Below are positions 10,579 through 18,770 of a stretch of DNA of 64,000 nucleotides, piece after piece. This stretch comes from Haematococcus lacustris (lineage: Eukaryota > Chlorophyta > Chlorophyceae > Chlamydomonadales > Haematococcaceae), in NCBI GenBank assembly GCA_030144725.1, contig JASKMD010000015.1:6637810-6701809 (forward strand), written 5' to 3'. Every line of letters starts with the position of its first letter. Positions within the stretch are counted from its first letter, which is position 1. A program made the position numbers and the translations under genes. Below the pieces are notes generated by a model. That model saw nothing but the letters and a program-made list of their open reading frames with translations. It ran no database searches and was not told where the DNA came from.

Positions 10579-11883
10579 CTATTGATCATCATTGTGAGCC
10601 CCACGGCTACCACGGTGCTGTTGCTTGTTGGCACAGTCTTTGGCGTAGTGTCCTCGCCCTCCACACTCGTAGCACACGTCACTGGGCTGGTTGGGCCCCT
10701 TGTGTCTCTTACGGTCACGGTCACGGTCACGGTCGTCTGCGAACGACACATGGCGTGCGTCCCGGCTTGGACTGCGGCCTCTGTTGTGCCCGCGACCCTC
10801 ATCACGACGCCGCAGGTCCGCTGGCTGGAACCGGTCCAGTCGCTCATTCAAACGACCCTGCAAGGTACGCCCACCATCAGCAGAACGGCTTCGTGAGCGC
10901 CCATTGCTCCTTCCACTGAAGCTGCGCCCTCGCCCCGCAAACACGGCCACTCCGGGCCCTCCATCAAACCCATCGTCGTCAGGCAGGGATGAAGCCAATG
11001 GTGCAGTGACAGCACGCACAGAAGTTTTGGCAGCTCGCGCAGCAACATCACGCCCACGTGCAAAAGCAAGCAGCGCATCCAGCGACTCCCATCGCTTCCC
11101 ATCGGGCATAGTCGCACACTCTCGCTTCAGCTCAGGTTTCAGGCCAGCGATGAAGTACATACACAGGAGGTCCTGGGGCAAACGATGCAAGCGCATGGAC
11201 ATCAGCGAAAACTGCAGACAGTAACTCATCAACTCCGCTCCCTTCTGGTGATACTCCCGATCCACCAGCTTCTGCATCAGATCCGCCTCATTATTCTGAT
11301 TGGTGCACCCAGTGGCCCTCCTAAGCCACGCTTCTAGCTCCGCATCAGTAAGATCTTTGCCTTGCTGCCTGTAGCTGCTCACCAGCTGTACCACGGCGGC
11401 CTTCAGGTCTCCGCTCAGCGCCTGCAGCACTCCCGCCACCAGTGGCTGCTGCGTTGCACGGCACCATTGACCCACAAGCCAGAAATAAGACTCAAAGTCC
11501 CTATTCCGCAGCACATCATCAATCTTCCAAGCCTCAGGCAGGCTCACGTTCGTTCTGACCACATGCTGTGCCGCTGGTGCTCCTGGCAGCGACCGACCAC
11601 TTGCCTCTCCCAGGCCAGCTCCGCCAAGGTTTGCAAGCGCTCCATGCTGGCTTGCACCACCCCCGGCCGCGCTTCCAGAATGTGCCTCTCGGCGCTCACC
11701 CTCCTCGCGCCCATTGCTCCCTGGGCCGCCACTACGCTTCTCACGATCGCGGGAATCTCGCAACTCCCGCTCCTTTGCGGCCAACTGCGCTTGCAAGGCC
11801 TCCACAGTCCTCTGCAAATCTTCCGGGCTTCTACCCACTTCCATTGCCGCTCTCGCAGAATCAACCTCCGCCGACGGGTTCAT
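10579..11883 (-). CDS. gag: Chromovirus Gag
   Basis: 434 residues from the ATG at 11883; seven open codons lie upstream but begin with GTG. The N-terminal part has a coiled-coil-like heptad stretch (VEALQAQLAAKERELRD). The middle has the retroviral Gag capsid pattern (FESYFWLVGQWCRA, then ELMSYCLQFSLMSMRLHRLP). An Arg/Ser-rich region with DRDRDRDR encoded by a short repeat precedes one CCHC zinc knuckle, CYECGGRGHYAKDC, near the C terminus. It ends in TAG in the context CAA-TAG-GGC, with pol continuing in the same frame. It should form the particle and bind element RNA. Confidence 0.93.
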   Translation of the reverse strand: MNPSAEVDSARAAMEVGRSPEDLQRTVEALQAQLAAKERELRDSRDREKRSGGPGSNGREEGERREAHSGSAAGGGASQHGALANLGGAGLGEASGRSLPGAPAAQHVVRTNVSLPEAWKIDDVLRNRDFESYFWLVGQWCRATQQPLVAGVLQALSGDLKAAVVQLVSSYRQQGKDLTDAELEAWLRRATGCTNQNNEADLMQKLVDREYHQKGAELMSYCLQFSLMSMRLHRLPQDLLCMYFIAGLKPELKRECATMPDGKRWESLDALLAFARGRDVAARAAKTSVRAVTAPLASSLPDDDGFDGGPGVAVFAGRGRSFSGRSNGRSRSRSADGGRTLQGRLNERLDRFQPADLRRRDEGRGHNRGRSPSRDARHVSFADDRDRDRDRKRHKGPNQPSDVCYECGGRGHYAKDCANKQQHRGSRGAHNDDQ

Positions 11884-12151
11884 CGTTAACTCTGTACCGC
11901 ACACGGGTACCCAGGCTCACTGGCCCTTGCTCACAGCCACACACAGCCGACGCTTCTCAGCGCTTTACCCGCGAGCTTAGCACACAACTCCTCCGCTTCC
12001 TTCCACAGTCGGCGCACTACACCCAGCTCCAACCGTTGCTCAGGCGAGTGCGGAAACTCCACTGCGCTTCCACAAGCCAACCAGTACCCACGGACGTCCT
12101 CTGTCGCTAAGCTCGGGCAAAACCGCGCTAAACTGACCCAGTCGGGCTCGG
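11884..12151 (-). promoter_or_regulatory. Retrotransposon 5' leader
   Basis: 268 bp between the primer-binding site and the gag ATG. It should hold the untranslated leader and packaging signal; no specific motif is identifiable by eye. Confidence 0.6.
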
Positions 12152-12169
12152 AGGCACCGGCCGGAACCA
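12152..12169 (-). promoter_or_regulatory. Primer-binding site
   Basis: On the minus strand TGGTTCCGGCCGGTGCC begins one base after the 5' LTR. Its TGG start fits pairing with a tRNA 3' CCA end, and the primer tRNA should end ...CCGGCCGGAACCA. This is not the TGGTATCAGAGC of plant initiator-Met elements; I cannot name the tRNA. Confidence 0.75.
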
Positions 12170-12170
12170 C

Positions 12171-12339
12171 TGTTGCGTTAGCGGCTATAGTGTTCTGAGG
12201 TATCCATCGTAGATCAGGGCGTAGTCCATCTACCTGGGAATCGGACCCAGCCTCAGAACACCTCACCACTAACACTTTCTCACATGGGAGTAGAGATCTC
12301 AGATCCGCATGCTACTTTACTCAGCATGGTCACGTAACA
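12171..12339 (-). repeat. 5' LTR (complete, 169 bp)
   Basis: Complete copy TGTTACGTGACC...GCTAACGCAACA in element orientation. It must contain the promoter and polyadenylation signal, although neither is obvious in so short an LTR. Confidence 0.95.
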
Positions 12340-12724
12340 CTATGGCGGCTCAAATCTTCCCATTTGAAATCATGCTTGTAATGCTCATGCGGGCCTCGCC
12401 GCGATCGACCGCCGCGACCGACGTGGCCCAGCAGATCCTGCAAACAGTCAGGGACAGTCGCCGCAGTAAAATCGATTCACATGGCACGCCAAACCGATGT
12501 AACCGCGCCACTACACAGATGCACATAAATATACAAGGCTGTTGCATTGCTTGACCGCTTCGTGAGTAGTTCCTACTTCCTGGCCACTCTGTAAGGCCAT
12601 GCAAGGTGTGCACGCCATTGCTACGTTACCTTGCTCGACATGTTGGGTCCGATCCCGCCCGCCCGCCCTCCGCTTGCGTGTTGAGCTTGTGTCCAGCTCC
12701 GCCCTGACCCCTTGCTGCTGAGAT

Positions 12725-12896
12725 GGAGGGGTGGGCAGCCTAGGGGCGGCACCAGCACCAGCTGCCAGCTGCTGCCAGGGGGGGGCAGCAGGAGGGGTGG
12801 GCAGCCCAGGGGCGGCACCAGCACCAGCTGCCAGCTGCTGCCAGGGGGGGGCAGCAGGAGGGGTGGGCAGCCCAGGGGCGGCACCAGCACCAGCTT
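12725..12896. repeat. 66-bp minisatellite, about 2.6 copies
   Basis: Unit GGGTGGGCAGCCCAGGGGCG... repeats with exact 66-bp spacing (12731, 12797, 12863). One diverged unit is also present in family B copy 2 at about 16930-16990. Confidence 0.9.
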
Positions 12897-12997
12897 TCAG
12901 GCCGCTAGGGCAGTGCAGATAGCCAGCCTTTGGTGAGTTACGCAAGGCTTTAAGGTGAGCACGTTGCCGGCCATGGGCCATTGGTCTTGCTAGGATG

Positions 12998-13225
12998 TGG
13001 AAGGGGTGGGAGGGTGGGGCTGGGGGTGGAGGAGGTGGGTGAGGGTGGGAGGGCGGGGCTGGGGTTGGGAGGGGGTGGGAGTGAGTGGGAGGGCGGGGCT
13101 GGGGCTGGGAGGGGGGGTGGGAGTGCAGGGCTGGGGGTGGGAGGAGGTGGGTGAGGGTGGGAGGGCGGGGCTGGGGCTGGGAGGTGGTGGGAGGGAGGAT
13201 GGGAGGGCGGGGCTGGGGCTGTAAG
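12998..13225. repeat. Irregular G-rich minisatellite
   Basis: Imperfect repeats of GGGCGGGGCTGGGGCTGGGA. The plus strand has many G3-4 tracts. Confidence 0.85.
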
Positions 13226-13895
13226 AGGGTATGAGGAGGTAGGACGACTATGGAAGGCCAGGGAGGGTTTGGGGGAGCAAGGAGTTGCGAGGGGATGCGA
13301 GGGGTGCTAGGGGGCAGGGTCCAGGCCGTCGGAGTAGGCTAGTCATTACTGCAAGGCAAAGTCATGTCGCGCCAAAGTCATTTGCAACAGGCCTGCTCAT
13401 CAAAATGCGATGCTTTCTTCTCCAACAGCTGTGTCGTTGAGTAAGGAACAGAGTAATAGAGCCAGAATCTAGATATTCACTGTGGGCAGCTCACAACATG
13501 CCAGTTTGTGGAAGGGGGTCCCTTTTTCTGCGTGACTGGCTAGAGAGAAACGCACATTTCCCGCGTTTGCAACAATGTCGCTCTATTTCTTGCCCAACGA
13601 TGGTCTTCCGACGCCGCCTGCACCAAAAAAGGCTGAAATGAGATTGTACTTATAGCAAGCGCAGTTCCATCACGGATGCCGCTACATACCACTAGAACAA
13701 TCGGTTGTGAGCAGCTGAGGTGTATCCGCGCTCGCTTGCGCCGGCATGGCCTCACTTGCAAGAGCTAACGCGCCGCTTGCCAGTAACCGCGTAGTAATTC
13801 GCCGGTGCCAATGAGACAAACGCTATCGAAAACGGCGCAGTATAGAATGAGTATTTGCATGAAGATTACCAACCCCATGTTGGGGACGCCTGAGT

Positions 13896-14289
13896 TCAGT
13901 CCACATGTGACAGCAACTTCAAGTTGTCCAATACATTGGTGCCTGTGGTTCCTGTGCAGCCAAACGCAGCTAAAATCAGTAAAAAAGATGCATAAACTGT
14001 GCTGATATGAGTGTTCACCCCCCCACATGAAACGGCCCACACATCAAGACAACGCGTTTCTGTCTAATAGACACAAGGAATCCACACAAGGAGCCGCACA
14101 GAACTGGCAGTTCATCATTTGACGTCCTGTTTGGACACTTATGGCGGCCGGAAAAGTGCCCATTTTGAAGACACGAGTTGCACGCTGTTCGGGTGCAGGG
14201 ACAGGCCACACGCCATACAAACACCCTCAAACATGTCATCAGCACTAGCACTAGCACTAGAACACATGTCAGGGGGGGTACTGCGCCCG
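13896..14289. other. No gene seen
   Basis: No recognisable gene. A short (AGCACT)n run lies near 14240. Confidence 0.4.
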
Positions 14290-14561
14290 ACCAAAAATTC
14301 AAAAACTTGAAAAGTTGGGCCGCTGAGCGCGATAGCTGTTCGCTGATCACAGACCCACTATGAAGGCCATTCCCGGCACAACGCGACCACGATTCTCAAC
14401 ACCCCCGCCCGCCCCGGCACAGATGCACATCAGCCCGAGCAGCCCGCTAGCTTCGCTTTGATGAGCTGCACCGCCCTGCACAAAAATCGCTGTAAAACTC
14501 TTAAAGACCGGTCGGAGTTTATCAGGGGTGCAGCCAATGGCGGGGGTGACCATATCACATC
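14290..14561 (-). mobile_element. Terminal fragment of the inverted-repeat transposon at 22750-27720
   Basis: Reverse complement of 22750-22985, including the inverted-repeat end (GGGGTGCAGCCAATGGCGGG at its right edge, about 14533-14560). Only one end is present, so this is a truncated or rearranged copy. Confidence 0.75.
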
Positions 14562-14918
14562 CAGCTCCTTAGATCAGCTGTGACACCCCTGAGAAAATGT
14601 TCGAATGGGCCAGCATGGGCCAACCAGGCCACCGCGTGCCGCGATTTTTGCACCCGCTTGCTGCATAGGTCTAGTCAGGGCTGTCCCTTGATTATTCCTT
14701 GCGCCCGCCAAAGTGGACCCCTCGAAGCAAAGCTTGTTTGGGTCATAGCTGGAAGGTTAGAGGTGCTGTGGTGAGCCTCACGTAGCCCCGTGCTCGAGTT
14801 GTGACCTTTTGCCGAACACATGTCGTCGGCCGTCTTGCTGGGTTAGCTGTCAGTAAGAACATTTCGCTCTTGTTCCGATGCGTAGCTGCAGAAATGAGCG
14901 CGTGAGCTTAACTAACCG
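14562..14918. other. No gene seen
   Basis: About 360 bp without a supported feature. Confidence 0.4.
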
Positions 14919-16258
14919 TGGCCCCGACCGCGACTATGCAGGGCTGCTGCAAACCCGGCCCCCGGTCCAGCCTGGGCGAGTTCTGAATTGAAACTACACA
15001 GTCAGCTCCACTTTAGCATAAGGTACGCGATGGGTTCAGCTGCACCACAATGCTTTCAGTGAGTGAACAATGGCAGGGATTCATATCATGTCACACACTA
15101 TGAGGTGTCACATGGCACATGTGTAACCAGTAGGCCTGGAACTTGTGTGGTGTGCTGACAGTGCTTATATCAACTCACTGCCGTGATTTCATCTAAAGGT
15201 AAAATTGCAGGCAATTACAGCATTGTTATAACCGCAGACTGCAATGCCATGGATGATGTCATTGCCCAACAACACATCCCATGCATCACTTGCTGTGTGT
15301 GCTCTGCAGGTGCATGCCTACGTTCCCAATGTTCCCATGTGTGCATTGCATGTGTTGACAATGTACCCAACGCTGATGTCAACCTATCCTCGCACACCCA
15401 TCAAGGGTTCGGTGCCCCTACCCCACCCACCCCACCCTCCGACCTCCACCACCTCCCAAAACCGTCATCACAGTCCTCATGTGACCCGACACCCGCCCCG
15501 CCCATCCCAAGCACACGCGTGGACGCACCGCAGCTGCAACTACTGCAACTACTGCAACTACTGCAACTACTTCCCATCAAGCAAGCAATCGGGCAAGGAT
15601 GGCAAAGCATCAAATTCAAGCCATAGCCATGTACCGTTCTACAATACAGCCATTGCCTGAGAAAACACTGAAGCTCAGCCTAGATCAATTGAGGGAGTTG
15701 TGGGGTGTAGTGGGCCGGGGTCCTCCAGCAAAGACAGTCTGTGGGCTGCTGGATGCACTTGATGCACATGCACTATGAGCAATGTTAAATGGTGCTCGGA
15801 CCTGACCTGATGAAATTACACGACCTCCATCTGCATGTGATGGTTGAGGAAACGCAGGATATGCACCTGCAATGCACACATAGCAAGTGCTGCATGTGGT
15901 GTGTTGTTGGGCAACGACATCATCCATAGCAATGGAGTCTGCGGTTGAAACTATGCTGTAATTGCCTGCAATATTACCTTTAGATAAAACTGTGGCAAGG
16001 GGTTGCTATGAGCACTGTCATATCACCACACAAGTTTCAGGCCTAAATGTCACACATGTGCCATGTGACACCACATCATGTGTGATGTGGTACTATTCCC
16101 TGCCAAGATGCACACACTGAATGCATCATCATGCAACCTAATCTATTGCGTACCTTGTGCAATGACGAGCAGACAGGTATGTTTTCAGCCTTGAATTCGC
16201 TGTGGCTGGACCGGGGGCCGGGTTTGCAGCAGTTCTGCATGGTCGCAGTCGGGTCCAC
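14919..16258. mobile_element. 1.34-kb element with long terminal inverted repeats
   Basis: Arms 14919 to about 15320 and about 15860 to 16258 are inverted copies at roughly 80% identity by eye. Examples are the block around GGGCTGCTGCAAACCCGGCC and the block GATGATGTCATTGCCCAACA (on the right its complement reads TTGTTGGGCAACGACATCAT). The outer ends both read GTGG(C/A)CCCGAC. The centre (15321-15855) has a GCAACTACT microsatellite and no coding signature, so it is nonautonomous, foldback-like. No clear target duplication was seen. Confidence 0.75.
15532..15572. repeat. 9-bp tandem repeat (CTGCAACTA)4
   Basis: Four consecutive CTGCAACTA units in the central part of the long-inverted-repeat element. 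Confidence 0.9.
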
Positions 16259-16616
16259 AATCTATGAGTCCCACGCGTTCATTTTGGCAGCTACGCAGCG
16301 AAACAAGTGCCGATGTTCTCACTGGCATCGTCGGTCGCTCCACTTGCAAGGGGCACGAAAGTCAGCACTCAAGCGATTAGAAGCTTTGCGATGCGCATGG
16401 GGTCTATTGTACCTCACTCCGTCGACTGGACAGTTCTCTAGGCTACGCCTGGTCCAGATTCTTGGCAGGCTACGGAGGTGGACATCCGGCAGGGAGCTAA
16501 CAGCGACGCGCTGAGCCCAGCGGTGCAAGTCTTACATGCTGGGATGGCCTGTACGTGATATGCGAAAAATATTTAAATTTCCGCAGGACGTGTCACAGCT
16601 GACCTTAGATTGTGCC
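16259..16616. other. No gene seen
   Basis: An open frame crosses this stretch (about 16131-16514) but starts inside an inverted-repeat arm and shows no domain, so it is not called. Confidence 0.4.
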
Positions 16617-16665
16617 TGCATCTGATGCTCATGTAGGTGCTCCACTATTTCTGCACTTCAAGTCA
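16617..16665 (+). repeat. Dispersed repeat family A, left-end fragment
   Basis: Near-identical to 198-243 (GCATCTGATGCTCATGTAGG...CTGCACTTCA), then diverges. Confidence 0.8.
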
Positions 16666-16838
16666 GGTGTCCCCAACTAACAGAAAATGACAGGAAACTG
16701 ACCCCTGGTAATGAAAACGACGCCGCGCCTCAGCCACGTGGTTTGTATTTGTGTTTCGCACATCCCTGGATAGAGGACTCTTTCAGCTATGCGGTGCAGC
16801 TTGTATCATTAAATACTGTGCACTGTGCTGGGTGCTAT

Positions 16839-17770
16839 GGCGGCTCAAATCTTGACATTCAAATCCATGCACTTTTTGCTCATGCGGGCCTCGCCGCGAG
16901 AGACCGCCGCGACCGACGTGGCCCAGGAGCGGCACCAGCAGCAGCTGCCAGCTGCTGCCAGGGGGGGGCAGCAGGAGGGGTGGGCAGCCCAGCACCGGCA
17001 CCAGCACCAGGACCTGCACCTGCCCCCTGCTCATCCCCATGCAAGCCGGCCACTGTAGCCCATGCAAGCCGGCCACTGTGGGGCTGGGAGGGGGTGGGAG
17101 TGCGGGCTGGGGGTGGGAGGGGTGGGGAAGGCGGGGCTGGGGGTGGGAGGGGGCTGGGAGGGGGCAGGTTCCGGGCGGTCGGAGTAGGCTAGTCAATCCT
17201 ACAAGGCAGAGTTGGGTCACGCCAAAGTCATTTCAGGCGGGCCTGATTGATGGATTGCCGTGCTTTCTTTTCCAGCAGCTGTGTCGTTGAGTAATGAACG
17301 AAGTAATAACGAGACATTCTAATAACTCAGAGTGGTCAGCTCACCACATGCCGATTTGTGCAAGGGGGTCCCTTTTTCTGTGTAGCTGGCTAGAGAGACC
17401 TCTATCCAATCGCACCTCGTTGCAATGTCGCGTTATTTCTTGCCCAACGACGGTCTTCCGACGCCGCCTGCACCAATGAAAGGCTCGTGGAGCAAGCCTG
17501 GCGGGCTGAAATGAGATTGTACTTCTGGCTCGATATCACGCGCAGCTCCATCACTGATGCCGCTACATATCACTATAACAATCGATGGTGAGCAGCTGAG
17601 GTGTGTCCGCGATCGCTTGCGCCGGCATGGACTCTGATGCAAGGATTAACGCGCCGCTTGCCAGTAGATGCGGAGTAGTTCGCAGGTGCTAATGCAACAA
17701 ACGCTACCGAATTCGGTGCACTTCGTAGCGAGTACTTGCATGAAGGTTACCAACCCCATGTTGGGGACTC
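16839..17770 (+). repeat. Dispersed repeat family B, copy 2 (unoccupied retrotransposon site)
   Basis: Homologous to 12340-13895 but with a shorter minisatellite. It also carries bases 5' of the retrotransposon target (GGGTGCTATGG), so it records the empty-site sequence. Confidence 0.8.
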
Positions 17771-17774
17771 CTGA

Positions 17775-17972
17775 CTTCAAGTCCGGGATGTCTGCTTTGG
17801 AGACTGGGATGTCTGTATACACTAGCTGGCCGTGCTCGTCGAGCTGGTCGGCTACGTGCAGGGAAAACAAGTCCCGCACTTGAAAACCCAGCAGCAGGCT
17901 GCCGAGCAGTGCACGCTCGCTGCGCCTCAGTGAGGCCTGGCTGTTATGCCTCGTCGCGGTCAAACATGTTGA
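17775..17972 (+). repeat. Dispersed repeat family A, copy 2
   Basis: Matches 239-430 in the same orientation and is fused directly to the end of family B copy 2. Families A and B may therefore be parts of one longer element. Confidence 0.75.
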
Positions 17973-18770
17973 ATTATGGTTCCTCCGGCACTGGTCTTGA
18001 CACCTATACACGGCTATTTTCTCCTCGCCATGAACAATAGCAACGCGGATCAACTACTAATTCTAGGAATATTTAGGTTTATCACACACACATGTCACTG
18101 TCCACACATGTCCTACGAGACAACAGCTACGCGCTTGTTGTATTGAATTATTGAGTGAGAATGCAGCTCAAGTTGTCATCACCGACGGCCCCATCGTCTT
18201 GAAACAGACCTCCGAATACGCGGCTTGTTGAGTAGAGCAAAGGACGCGGCGGAGGCGAGGGCAGGCGCAGGCAGCCGCGATCTTGGCTAAGCGCTGGCGC
18301 ATTTCCAGCTTCGCTACCACTGCGTCGCATCGACCGCTTACACAAAACACGCAGCTGCTTTACACATCATTAAAAGGGAGCGGGGTAGTCAAGCTGTGGG
18401 CCGCAGCACTTCCACCGAGTGCAGCCCCAGAGCTCTCATAATGCCTGGCTCAAAACGGAAGCTCGGGGCAGCCGGTGGACTTGATGACGCCGTTGCGGCT
18501 GGCCATGTTTTTCAAGTCCCAAGTGTAGCTCTGCACCAGCGCCAGGGGCAGCAGGAGGCAGCAGGGACAGCAGCACCAGCTAGCGCATCGCTCACCTTAC
18601 TGCCCACCAGCAGAATCAAGCAAGGGTTTTGCCACACATGCGAGAGTGCACCTTCGGACCTGGCCCTTACCCCTGATCCCGACTAGCCACAGCCACAGCC
18701 ACCACAAACCAATCCTCACCCACCCACCTCGGGCCTGATTGCGCCCTGCCCTGCGCCTCTGCCCTGCGCC
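17973..18770. other. No supported gene
   Basis: A 96-codon frame at 18396-18686 (plus) has no recognisable domain. This should contain the 3' flank of the MsrA-like gene to the right. Confidence 0.35.

Larger units (their letters stand above)
6335..12339 (-). mobile_element. Ty3/gypsy chromovirus LTR retrotransposon
   Basis: On the minus strand the order is 5' LTR (12171-12339), primer-binding site, gag, pol (protease, RT, RNase H, integrase, chromodomain), polypurine tract and 3' LTR (6335-6500). The domain order RT-RNaseH-IN defines Ty3/gypsy, and the C-terminal chromodomain defines the chromovirus clade. The LTRs read as identical over the visible 166 bp, so insertion is recent. It inserted into a copy of dispersed repeat family B: a second copy near 16839 keeps the unoccupied sequence GGGTGCTATGGCGGCTC. 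The right flank starts CTATG, so a 5-bp duplication CTATG is expected left of the element, inside the gap. Confidence 0.95.
12340..13895 (+). repeat. Dispersed repeat family B, copy 1
   Basis: Shares its left end (CTATGGCGGCTCAAATCTT), an internal minisatellite unit, and its right part (13330-13895, ending near ACCAACCCCATGTTGGGGAC) with 16839-17770. The copies differ by substitutions and minisatellite copy number. The retrotransposon sits exactly at its left edge. No conserved open frame was found, so it is probably a nonautonomous element. Confidence 0.8.

Noticed and set aside
10582..11904. Several plus-strand frames of 100-260 codons over gag and pol
   Set aside because: They are antisense to clearly conserved retrotransposon coding sequence.
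11931..12275. Minus-strand frame through the 5' LTR and leader
   Set aside because: It overlaps the LTR and primer-binding site and has no Gag or other domain.
12725..12896. Regularly spaced repeats, considered as CRISPR
   Set aside because: Units are directly adjacent without unique spacers, and the genome is eukaryotic. The same holds for the arrays at 21893 and 39371.
14919..16258. 2- to 9-bp target duplications at the long-inverted-repeat element
   Set aside because: The flanks (CTAACC and AATCTA) show no convincing direct repeat, so no duplication is claimed.
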